Positions 1-5,926 of a stretch of DNA of 6,971 nt are shown in pieces. Source of the DNA: Methanospirillum hungatei (GTDB lineage Archaea > Halobacteriota > Methanomicrobia > Methanomicrobiales > Methanospirillaceae); NCBI RefSeq assembly GCF_020216685.1, contig NZ_JAIWNS010000232.1:1-6971 (forward strand), read 5' to 3'. The translations under genes and the position numbers were made by a program. The notes under the pieces were generated by a model that saw only the letters and a program-made list of their open reading frames with translations, did no database searches and was not told where the DNA came from. How positions within the stretch are numbered: the first letter of the stretch is position 1; each line of letters opens with the position of its first letter.

Positions 1-564
1 AACCCAGAAGTCAAGATCAATTACACTCTTTCCAATAACTTCATCCCGTGTATACCCCCAGTGATCCACGAATTGCTTATTCACTTCAAGAAACTGGCCG
101 GTGTTTAGATCACTAATAGCAATGCCTTCTGGTGCGAGATTGAAAATTGTTTTAAATAATCCCTCTTCATCTTCGAAAGTTGCAGGCGTTAGAACATTTT
201 TGGAAATATCAGATATTATCCAGATTCTTCCCAATATTTCATCATTTTTGCCTAGAAGAGGTTTTGTTACCAGCCATTTATCTCCTGTAAGACATGAGAA
301 TTTTTGAGAGAACTCAAGAAGCGGATTATCTTTGATCCTCTCTAAAAGTGTTAAAAATAGCTCTGGCTTTATATCCAGGTCAATACATTTTGGCAATAAG
401 TCAATAAGATGATTATTGAGGTACCTATCATCCAGATGGAACATCTCCCTGACTGTTTGATTAAAAAACAATAATGAGGAATTTGGATCGGTTATGACTA
501 TGCCATCCGGCAAAGCTTCATATCCGGCAAGGAGCAGATCACAGGTATGCGACAATACAGCCAT
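1..564 (-). CDS. PAS-domain sensor protein, N-terminal part (continues beyond left edge)
   Basis: This frame was read directly on the minus strand; 188 codons are open from the ATG at 564 to the window edge. Residues about 10-122 look like a divergent PAS domain (ALPDGIVITDPNSSLLFFNQ near the start, RIWIISDIS near the end). Residues about 136-188 begin a more typical PAS domain (LFKTIFNLAPEGIAISD, then FLEVNKQFVDHWGYTRDEVIGKS). No signal peptide or membrane segment is seen, so this is probably a cytoplasmic sensor. Such PAS arrays usually end in a histidine kinase, but that part lies outside the window, so the output is an inference. The ATG at 564 is the first start codon after an in-frame TGA at 598-600, and no clear Shine-Dalgarno site precedes it. 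The gene follows the chemoreceptor gene on the same strand after about 45 nt with no T-rich terminator between them, so co-transcription is likely. Confidence 0.8.
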   Translation of the reverse strand, partial: MAVLSHTCDLLLAGYEALPDGIVITDPNSSLLFFNQTVREMFHLDDRYLNNHLIDLLPKCIDLDIKPELFLTLLERIKDNPLLEFSQKFSCLTGDKWLVTKPLLGKNDEILGRIWIISDISKNVLTPATFEDEEGLFKTIFNLAPEGIAISDLNTGQFLEVNKQFVDHWGYTRDEVIGKSVIDLDFWV

Positions 565-609
565 TTTTCGGTATACTTCATTTTTTTCGTTCGTATATCA
601 GTTTCTTTT

Positions 610-2649
610 TTATGCCACCGTAAAGTGCCCCATCCCGGTTGCTATCCGTTGAATTGCTGTTGTTGCTTCTGAAATTGCCCTGGATATCTGATCTATTGAG
701 GCGGTTACTTCCTCTGTTGCTGCAGCAGAATCCACCGCTTCTTTTGCGGTTTGCCGAACCATGTTTTCAATCTCATTGACACTTGCCGTTATCTCCTGCA
801 CTGTTGCAGCCTGTTCTTCTGATGCACTGGCTCCTTCTGCCAGTTGTTCATAAATGATATTTATAGAGGCTACAATCTCATTAAACACTCGTAATGTCTC
901 CCGTACTGCTTCGTTCCCTGATTTCACTTCATCCAGTGATCTTGTCATAGAGTCTGAAACGATCTGTGACTTTTTCTGGAGGTTTCCTATAATAGTGGCA
1001 ATGTTTTCTGCTGACTTTTGTGACTCCAGTGCAAGTGATTTGACTTCATCAGCTACGACTGCAAATCCCAATCCGGCTTCTCCAGCCCGTGCTGCCTCAA
1101 TAGCCGCATTCAGAGCGAGAAGACCGGTCTGCTCAGAAATTCCGGTGATAATACCCACTATCTTTCCTATCTCCTCCATCTGGTTATTGATGTCCTGAAT
1201 ATTACTCCCGGTATCTTCAAATGAGAGCATGATATCATTCATACCTCGCTCGGCCTCTCCTGCAAGTTTCAGCCCTTTTTCTGATAACTGCACGGTCTCC
1301 ATAGCTTTTCCTGATGCTTCCTCTGCAGCGGCGGCAACAGCTCCGACAGCTTTTGAAAGATCATCCATAGCTGATAGTACCTGGGTAATACTACTACTGC
1401 TCCTCTCTGCAAGGCCGCTTACCGATGAGGAATTCTGTGCAAGCAGAGTGGTTGTACTGGAAACTTCGGTGGCACTGGCATTGGTCTCTTCCATCAACGC
1501 CTGCAAGGTCTCAACCTCCCCCTTCACACCGATAATTGCATCAGAGACACTCATTCCACTGTTATCCAGGGCTATTTTGAATTTTTCAAAGTCCCCTTTT
1601 ACTTGTGCCTTCGTATCATACCGGGCAGTAAAATTACCGGTTGCAAATTTATTGACAATGTTCATGGCCTCCTGGAGGGGATGAACAAATGCACTAATAA
1701 GATCATTAACACTCTGGACCGTGACAAAAAATTCTCCTTCATGTTCCGCGGTATTGATAGTTGCATTGATATTTCCACTCTTTATCTCGTTTGCAACAGC
1801 CATAATGGCTTTATTGGCCAGTTTCGATCTCTCAATATTCCTGTTGATCTCATGGGCCTGTTTTTCAAGATTTACTGCCATCGAATCGAATGATGAACCA
1901 ATGTGTGTTATCTCGTCCTGTCCGGTCAGTGCGATCCGGAATGACAGGTTCCCTGCTCCAACCTCACTCATACCGGTAATAAGCAGATTTATCCTTCGGG
2001 TCAGGTTGCGGATGATAAGCCATGAGATGAGCAGGAGAATTATCGCACATAAGAGGGTTATGATAATCGTCACTAGAACGATAAACTGATAACCGGCCTG
2101 TGCATCCAGATAATATTGATTGGCACTCTGGGTATTGAGCTCTATGAGCTGAGCTAACCCATCATATGTTTTTTTCCGAATCGGAACCAGAACTTCAGTC
2201 CGCAACTTTGTTGATTCTTCAACTTTTCCGGCGAAATTTAGTTCATTGGTCTGCTTGGCAAGATCAAAATATTCTGTTGAAGCCTGTTTGAGATCAGTAA
2301 AGACTTTTTTTTCATCCTCGTTCATTGGAATAGATTCATACTTATCCAGTTTTTCTTTGAAAGAGGTTACATAGGGCATTTGATTCGATTCTTCGATTGC
2401 ACGTTTTTTTGTCTGATCTGGTTCAAGAGTGAGCATGTACCCCCCGACTGCAAAGCTCATCATGTCGGAATATGCTTCGAGAGCCAGAACTGAATGGGCA
2501 TATTTATTCTGATATAACTCACCCAATTGCGAATTTATCTGCTGGGTGCTGAATATGCCGATGCATCCTACCACAATTATTGCGAAAATTCCTACAACCA
2601 CGAGGATCAGTAATTTTTTACTTATTGTCAGATCGTCTAAGTGAATCAT
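610..2649 (-). CDS. Methyl-accepting chemotaxis protein (transmembrane chemoreceptor)
   Basis: A 679-residue chemoreceptor that would signal ligand state to a CheA/CheW array at the cytoplasmic membrane. Membrane segment 1 is at about residues 13-35 and segment 2 at about 189-213. The roughly 150 residues between them form an external, mostly helical, sensor of four-helix-bundle type; the ligand is unknown. A HAMP domain follows at about 211-264, then two further HAMP-like units at about 276-320 ([13 protein letters not shown]) and 322-370 ([19 protein letters not shown]). The signalling hairpin tip is at about 503-540 with the hallmark [18 protein letters not shown]. Two sites match the usual methylation consensus: Glu-Glu 611/612 ([10 protein letters not shown]) and 646/647 ([10 protein letters not shown]), spaced 35 residues or five heptads apart. 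No C-terminal CheR/CheB-docking pentapeptide is present. I chose the ATG at 2649 because GAGG lies 8 nt upstream and the protein then starts with the usual short basic stretch before membrane segment 1; a TTG at 2706 would add 19 atypical residues. Confidence 0.95.
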   Translation of the reverse strand: MIHLDDLTISKKLLILVVVGIFAIIVVGCIGIFSTQQINSQLGELYQNKYAHSVLALEAYSDMMSFAVGGYMLTLEPDQTKKRAIEESNQMPYVTSFKEKLDKYESIPMNEDEKKVFTDLKQASTEYFDLAKQTNELNFAGKVEESTKLRTEVLVPIRKKTYDGLAQLIELNTQSANQYYLDAQAGYQFIVLVTIIITLLCAIILLLISWLIIRNLTRRINLLITGMSEVGAGNLSFRIALTGQDEITHIGSSFDSMAVNLEKQAHEINRNIERSKLANKAIMAVANEIKSGNINATINTAEHEGEFFVTVQSVNDLISAFVHPLQEAMNIVNKFATGNFTARYDTKAQVKGDFEKFKIALDNSGMSVSDAIIGVKGEVETLQALMEETNASATEVSSTTTLLAQNSSSVSGLAERSSSSITQVLSAMDDLSKAVGAVAAAAEEASGKAMETVQLSEKGLKLAGEAERGMNDIMLSFEDTGSNIQDINNQMEEIGKIVGIITGISEQTGLLALNAAIEAARAGEAGLGFAVVADEVKSLALESQKSAENIATIIGNLQKKSQIVSDSMTRSLDEVKSGNEAVRETLRVFNEIVASINIIYEQLAEGASASEEQAATVQEITASVNEIENMVRQTAKEAVDSAAATEEVTASIDQISRAISEATTAIQRIATGMGHFTVA

Positions 2650-2657
2650 CGTCAGTG

Positions 2658-2662
2658 CCTCA
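2658..2662 (-). promoter_or_regulatory. Ribosome binding site of the chemoreceptor gene
   Basis: On the minus strand the sequence reads TGAGG followed by eight bases and then the ATG at 2649. This is one of the few good Shine-Dalgarno sites in the window, and it decides in favour of the internal ATG over the upstream in-frame TTG at 2706. Confidence 0.65.
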
Positions 2663-2684
2663 TAGAGTAGTAAGTCATTACATG

Positions 2685-2693
2685 ATATTTGTA
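2685..2693 (-). promoter_or_regulatory. Possible TATA box for the chemoreceptor operon
   Basis: The minus strand reads TACAAATAT about 36-44 nt before the ATG at 2649. An archaeal TATA box here would place the transcript start about 25 nt downstream, giving a short leader that still contains the GAGG site. Several other A+T-rich stretches occur nearby, so this is only a candidate. Confidence 0.25.
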
Positions 2694-2759
2694 GATTATG
2701 TATCAAAATCCGAAATAATAGAGAATTAGAATTGGTTGATAGATAGGTCAGATTTCAAT

Positions 2760-2765
2760 AAAAAA
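2760..2765 (-). terminator. T-rich terminator-like run after the toxin pseudogene
   Basis: A run of six T on the minus strand (CCATTTTTTATTG) begins 13 nt after the stop codon at 2779. Archaeal termination often uses short T tracts without a hairpin. The run would separate the toxin remnant from the chemoreceptor gene. Confidence 0.35.
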
Positions 2766-2778
2766 TGGTTGACTCTTT

Positions 2779-3046
2779 TCAATACGAGGTTCTTCGGTTA
2801 TCTATCTCAATGACCACTATCACGAATTGACCTTTGAGAAATGTAAGAATAGCACGATACTCACCCACCCTGTAGGAATAAAGCGGGTGTTTCTTACTTA
2901 CTCCCTCAATCTTTTTCAGGTAGGGTTTTGGGATTTTGGGCATTTTCCAGAGTGAGAATTTCATCTTTTATGTGTTTTGCAATATTTACAGGTAGATTTT
3001 TCAGGAACTTCTCTGCTTTATTTGAGTAGAGAACAGTATGACTCAT
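2779..3046 (-). pseudogene. RelE/ParE-family toxin gene, split by a one-base frameshift
   Basis: Two overlapping frames together rebuild a complete toxin of the RelE/ParE fold, a family of ribosome-dependent mRNA endoribonucleases or gyrase poisons. Frame one starts at the ATG at 3046 (MSHTVLYSNKAEKFLKNLP) and runs to about residue 40 (LENAQNPK). It then goes out of register and stops at 2906. The matching second half (PYLKKIEGVSKKHPLYSYRV, then GEYRAILTF and VIVVIEIDNRRTSY) continues in the other frame to the stop at 2779. Removing one base from the TTTT run at 2926-2929, or from that at 2934-2937, restores about 88 residues, the usual family length. Arginines and the final tyrosine in the positions typical of the active site are still there (R59, R64, R84, Y88 of the repaired protein). 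AGG lies 6 nt before the ATG. A 40-residue N-terminal extension from a TTG at 3166 is unlikely. This may be a pseudogene, a sequencing error or, less likely, recoding. Confidence 0.75.
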
Positions 3047-3116
3047 CAAATACCTATTTCCTATGAAAATTCCTACGGTTCTCAGAAATACCCCCTTAAA
3101 ATAATCATTTGATAAA

Positions 3117-3209
3117 TCATAAAATTTCAGGATCTGGTGCTTTAATAAGGATGTCCGCCTTTGCAATTATTTCTAATAGTTGCTCAAATGATACTTCCTT
3201 GGGAACCAT
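3117..3209 (-). CDS. 30-residue open frame upstream of the toxin remnant, unknown
   Basis: This short frame runs from an ATG at 3209 to a TGA, directly after the end of the transposase remnant and about 70 nt before the toxin start. It encodes MVPKEVSFEQLLEIIAKADI followed by LIKAPDPEIL, a plausible amphipathic helix. Its place is where the antitoxin of a RelE-type pair would normally lie, so it could be a leftover of an antitoxin cut by transposon insertion. I do not recognise the sequence and no good Shine-Dalgarno site precedes it. It could equally be a chance frame. Confidence 0.25.
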   Translation of the reverse strand: MVPKEVSFEQLLEIIAKADILIKAPDPEIL

Positions 3210-3212
3210 TAC

Positions 3213-3550
3213 CTAATTCATTGTTGGAACTTTCTTCCTTGGAAACAACGGATCATCATAGTATCGTTGTTTTTTAGGAGATACCAAATAATAATTACTA
3301 TCTTTCGGGCCAATCCAATGGTGGCTTTCGCTTTTCCAATGAGTTCATTTTTCTTTCGTAGTAAAAGCGTAATGAATTATACCGGCATCTTGCTGCTGCA
3401 TGAGCAATTTGTGTCAATATCCATCTTGCATGAACCGAACCTCTTTTTCACATCTTTTATTCGATCAAACCGCTCTTGAATTAGCTGGCCCGTACTCCAT
3501 AAGATTGTTGCAATGACAAATTTATTATTAATATCCAGAATCGCGGATAT
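3213..3550 (-). pseudogene. IS110-family transposase, C-terminal remnant
   Basis: The minus strand holds the last 110 or so codons of an IS110-type transposase (the Transposase_20 region), heavily decayed. In order are seen SAILDINNKF (compare the family's SAIL...IGDINRF), then in another frame GVRAS and FKSGLIE, then KRGSVHARWILTQIAHAAAR, which matches the conserved ITKRGS...RW segment. Next come SLRFYYERKK and KATIGLARKIVIIIWYLLK, and after a further shift at the A-run (3270-3275) the tail YYDDPLFPRKKVPTMN ending in TAG at 3213-3215. In-frame stops lie at 3481-3483, 3457-3459 and 3448-3450. The N-terminal DEDD catalytic domain is missing. The plus-strand frame over the same bases (3267-3479) is only its shadow. 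IS110 elements usually lack terminal inverted repeats, and none were seen here. Confidence 0.65.
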
Positions 3551-3918
3551 TTACTCTTGAAATCATAATAGTAGGAAGTGGGCAGATGAATAGCCAGACA
3601 GTCCAATTTCCTATCCATGTTCAAAGACACAATTCAGCGGTTGGTTTTTTTACAGGGTGAACCCTAAAATCTTAACAACCTCCTCTGCCCAACCAAAATT
3701 TTTCCGGACAATTTAATGCACTACCATTAATTAAGTCTGCTGCGAATCAGTATCGGGGTTTTCCATCTACTTCTCTGCATTATTTGAGAAGAGGAGGGAA
3801 TACCTCATCAAACTCGCAGTTCTCTGGCCACTATAAAAGAATTATAATCTCTGATCCCTGACTAACATCTGCAATATTCTCATCTCTTTATCCCAAAATG
3901 ACTTTCATGATTTTAAAA
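3551..3918. other. Non-coding stretch with decayed fragments
   Basis: No intact gene is seen here on either strand. It contains the small toxin fragment at 3767-3808. A minus-strand frame from an ATG at 3618 runs about 45 codons into the transposase remnant with no recognisable content. A minus-strand tail reading NFGWAEEVVKILGFTL before a stop near 3653 could be the end of some lost gene, but I cannot name it. A short inverted repeat AGGGT-GA-ACCCT lies near 3654-3665. The stretch fits a locus that collected and lost accessory DNA. Confidence 0.5.
3767..3808 (-). pseudogene. N-terminal fragment of a second RelE-type toxin
   Basis: Thirteen codons read MRYSLLFSNNAEK and then a TAG. Seven of 13 residues equal the start of the frameshifted toxin at 3046 (MSHTVLYSNKAEK), with conservative changes at most others. 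At the DNA level, 36 of 44 bases match without gaps from TTTGATGAG to GCAGAGAAGT, including the bases just before the start codon. No continuation of the toxin is evident downstream. It is best explained as the head of a related toxin gene whose remainder was lost. Confidence 0.5.
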
Positions 3919-4830
3919 TTAATAATAATATCCTCCCCCGCCAGAGGCAATCAAAAACTCTTCAGATTCAGGTATGTATGAACCATTCGGATAAATATCG
4001 GTATATTTGACGATTTTCTGATCATTTAGTCCTGAATATGTATAGAATTGGACAATTATAGATTCGTTTTGACTATAAATTACAGGGTCAAACCGCTCAG
4101 GATAATCTCCCGTCCAATTCCACTTTGAACTCTTTAATTCGTCAATTAAAGGAACCTCAAAGGATGAACCTCTATCACGATTTGCATCTGCAACCATTTG
4201 ATCATTGAGAATAATATGGGTTGACCATGTATTTCTGTCAAAAACAGAGGTATGATTTGGTATCATTTTATTCAGGATTGATGTTTCAAGATATGATTCA
4301 TAACTTTTATCACCTGAAATATAATTTAATATCTCTAAATCTCCAAGGGGAGGAATTTTCTCATAATCATTGGTAAGATACTCCTCCGGAATGGAGGGGT
4401 TTTCATCTGCATCAAACACTAGCAAAAATGGGACACCTATCATAAATGTACGATAAAAGTACCCGGATATTATTTTATCAGGAGAGAGATGAAGATGGGG
4501 GAGTGCTTCAAGGACTTTTGTGCCATTACATGGATACAAGGACCAGCCTTCCGGAAGGGTCTCACACGATTCTTGCTCTTCTTCTGTTGCATCAAGCGAA
4601 CAGTTCTCACTTAATATCAAAGACATCAGAGTGTCACATAATAAAATACTATTTACCTTTTCTCTTATTTCCTGCATTTGGGGATAATAATAAACAAATT
4701 CTGGCTTTCCCTGATCATTTGGTTCGGATCCGATTTGTAATGCAGGAACTTCATTGATGTTGCCAGAAACGGTTAAGGAAATGAAGAAGTTGCAGAGCAG
4801 GAAGAGTAATACTATGATTATTTTTTTCAT
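3919..4830 (-). CDS. Secreted protein of unknown family, 303 residues
   Basis: I do not recognise the family. The first ~23 residues (MKKIIIVLLFLLCNFFISLT) form a clear signal peptide. Cys13 lies in it, but LLC lacks the small residue of a lipoprotein box, so a free secreted or surface protein is more likely. The mature part has four cysteines, at 65, 77, 89 and 101, each exactly 12 residues apart, which may form two disulfides. Six N-glycosylation sequons (N76, N102, N192, N238, N255, N282) agree with an archaeal extracellular protein. It contains a hydrophobic segment (TFMIGVPFLLVFDADENPS, about 128-146), probably a buried strand, and it ends in SGGGGYYY. No enzyme motif is evident. No Shine-Dalgarno site precedes the ATG at 4830, and a TATA-like sequence about 30 nt upstream suggests a leaderless or nearly leaderless transcript. 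The next gene upstream on the strand ends 131 nt away behind a T-rich terminator, so this one is probably transcribed alone. Confidence 0.85.
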   Translation of the reverse strand: MKKIIIVLLFLLCNFFISLTVSGNINEVPALQIGSEPNDQGKPEFVYYYPQMQEIREKVNSILLCDTLMSLILSENCSLDATEEEQESCETLPEGWSLYPCNGTKVLEALPHLHLSPDKIISGYFYRTFMIGVPFLLVFDADENPSIPEEYLTNDYEKIPPLGDLEILNYISGDKSYESYLETSILNKMIPNHTSVFDRNTWSTHIILNDQMVADANRDRGSSFEVPLIDELKSSKWNWTGDYPERFDPVIYSQNESIIVQFYTYSGLNDQKIVKYTDIYPNGSYIPESEEFLIASGGGGYYY

Positions 4831-4855
4831 GAAGAGAGATAATCACGAAAGTAGT

Positions 4856-4864
4856 TAATAATAC
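4856..4864 (-). promoter_or_regulatory. Probable TATA box of the 303-residue secreted protein gene
   Basis: The minus strand reads TATTATTAA, centred about 30 nt before the ATG at 4830. With the usual archaeal spacing the transcript would begin within a few bases of the start codon. This fits the lack of a Shine-Dalgarno site (the bases before the ATG are ATCTCTCTTC). Confidence 0.35.
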
Positions 4865-4937
4865 ACAACGTTAAATCAGTTTCCCGTGATCTACAGCTAA
4901 AAAAATCCCCAGAAATCATGAATTACGTACCCTCACT

Positions 4938-4957
4938 AAAAATTAAAATTAAAAAAA
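4938..4957 (-). terminator. T-rich terminator after the DUF642-like gene
   Basis: Four to eleven bases past the stop codon at 4962-4964 the minus strand enters T7, then AATTTTAATTTTT. These T tracts are typical of archaeal factor-independent termination and would separate this gene from the next one on the strand. Confidence 0.5.
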
Positions 4958-4961
4958 TGGA

Positions 4962-5843
4962 TTAACCTAATAAATCTCTCAATAATCCTTCAATCCAATT
5001 TTCATTTCCATAATCAGAGATTGAGGTTGGAGCAGGAGAAACATAGGCAGGCTGAGTTTTTCGAACCGGTCCTGTCATCATATCACATACCCAGACATTA
5101 TCAATAACTGCCCCCCATGCATCTGATCCATCAGGATTTGTAGATTCAAATCGAAGAGTAGAGATCCCATCACTGTCTCCTAACAGGTACTTGTAGGTAA
5201 TCTTTTTTCTCCATTTCATATCCATATGAGTGGCCTTCCAGGCTGCATTATTGAAATCTTCTCTGCCAACAATTTCATTATCCCAGTAGACAGTTACTTG
5301 TTTAATTTTATTGGTATCAGGATTGCCGGCAAGATCAAAAGATAACTCATAGTAATTCCCAGGATTGACTGATATTTGCTGCTCAATGGATCCGGATTCA
5401 GACCCTGCAATATCAAGAGACTGGCTCTTCTCAGACGGCTGCCAATAGCTCCTCACGAGGTCCACAGATCCAGAAATGATGTTCCAGGAATCGAGATTAT
5501 GTCCTTGACTTAAGGTAGTGTACCCACTATTGATTGCCGGCGATTCAAAACCTCCATTTTTCACTAGATTTTTACAGGGAGGAAACTCTTCAGGTGTTTC
5601 AGTAACCGGAGGTGGGCGAACCTCGATCCTGATATTATGAGAATAATCCGGACATCCTTCAGGTCCAAGAACAAAGGCGTCCACCCGATAGATACTACCT
5701 GGAATCCCATCATACTGAAGCATCAAATGACCATTTTCATCGGTCACATATCCATCCATGTCTTCATATTCATCCATGATCACTTTATTTTTAATAAGAT
5801 CATGAATTCGCCAGATTCTAAACGATAGAGGGATATATCCCAT
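4962..5843 (-). CDS. DUF642 / choice-of-anchor-C-like surface protein, probably 5'-truncated
   Basis: From the ATG at 5843 the frame gives 293 residues. Residues about 91-253 look like a DUF642 / choice-of-anchor-C beta-sandwich domain, a galactose-binding-like fold linked to carbohydrate binding and the cell surface. The supporting motifs are NLVKNGGFESP, LDSWNIISGSVDLVRSYWQ, QSLDIAGSESGSIEQQISV, YYELSFDLAGNPD and a closing AVIDNVWVCD. Before it (1-76) is a separate module (GYIPLSFRIWRIHDLI ... GCPDYSHNIRIEVR) joined by a Pro/Thr/Glu linker at about 77-89. A short tail of about 40 residues follows. Such proteins are normally exported, yet no signal peptide is present. The reading frame stays open for 34 codons upstream of this ATG, up to a TAA at 5946-5948, with protein-like content (YHEIYLVRDNFFYERKIV) but no ATG, GTG or TTG. 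No Shine-Dalgarno site precedes 5843. I infer that the original 5' end, with the signal peptide, has been lost; whether the remainder is expressed is unclear. Confidence 0.7.
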   Translation of the reverse strand: MGYIPLSFRIWRIHDLIKNKVIMDEYEDMDGYVTDENGHLMLQYDGIPGSIYRVDAFVLGPEGCPDYSHNIRIEVRPPPVTETPEEFPPCKNLVKNGGFESPAINSGYTTLSQGHNLDSWNIISGSVDLVRSYWQPSEKSQSLDIAGSESGSIEQQISVNPGNYYELSFDLAGNPDTNKIKQVTVYWDNEIVGREDFNNAAWKATHMDMKWRKKITYKYLLGDSDGISTLRFESTNPDGSDAWGAVIDNVWVCDMMTGPVRKTQPAYVSPAPTSISDYGNENWIEGLLRDLLG

Positions 5844-5926
5844 ACGTTCTTTCGTATCTATTCCCTGAGTAGTTACAATTTTTCTTTCATAGAAAAAATT
5901 ATCCCGGACAAGATATATCTCATGAT

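Noticed and set aside
854..2089. Several plus-strand open frames of 96-151 codons
   Set aside because: All are antisense to the chemoreceptor gene, whose protein sequence is unmistakable. They are products of its codon bias.
3046..3166. A 40-residue N-terminal extension of the toxin from a TTG at 3166
   Set aside because: RelE-type toxins start at the position of the ATG at 3046, which has AGG just upstream. The extension does not resemble the family and overlaps the 30-codon frame.
3267..3479. A 70-codon plus-strand open frame as a possible gene
   Set aside because: It lies antisense to the IS110 transposase remnant, which has recognisable family motifs on the minus strand. The plus-strand product has no recognisable features.
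3481..3618. A 45-codon minus-strand frame starting at an ATG at 3618
   Set aside because: It runs into the transposase remnant and ends at one of its nonsense codons. It has no recognisable content or Shine-Dalgarno site.
3868..3883. A 16-base exact match (TCTGCAATATTCTCAT) to positions 6638-6653
   Set aside because: The second copy lies inside the TPR coding sequence, the flanks do not match and no further copies were noticed. It is probably chance.
4446..4757. A 103-codon plus-strand open frame
   Set aside because: It is antisense to the secreted-protein gene, which has a signal peptide and a coherent composition. The plus-strand frame has neither.
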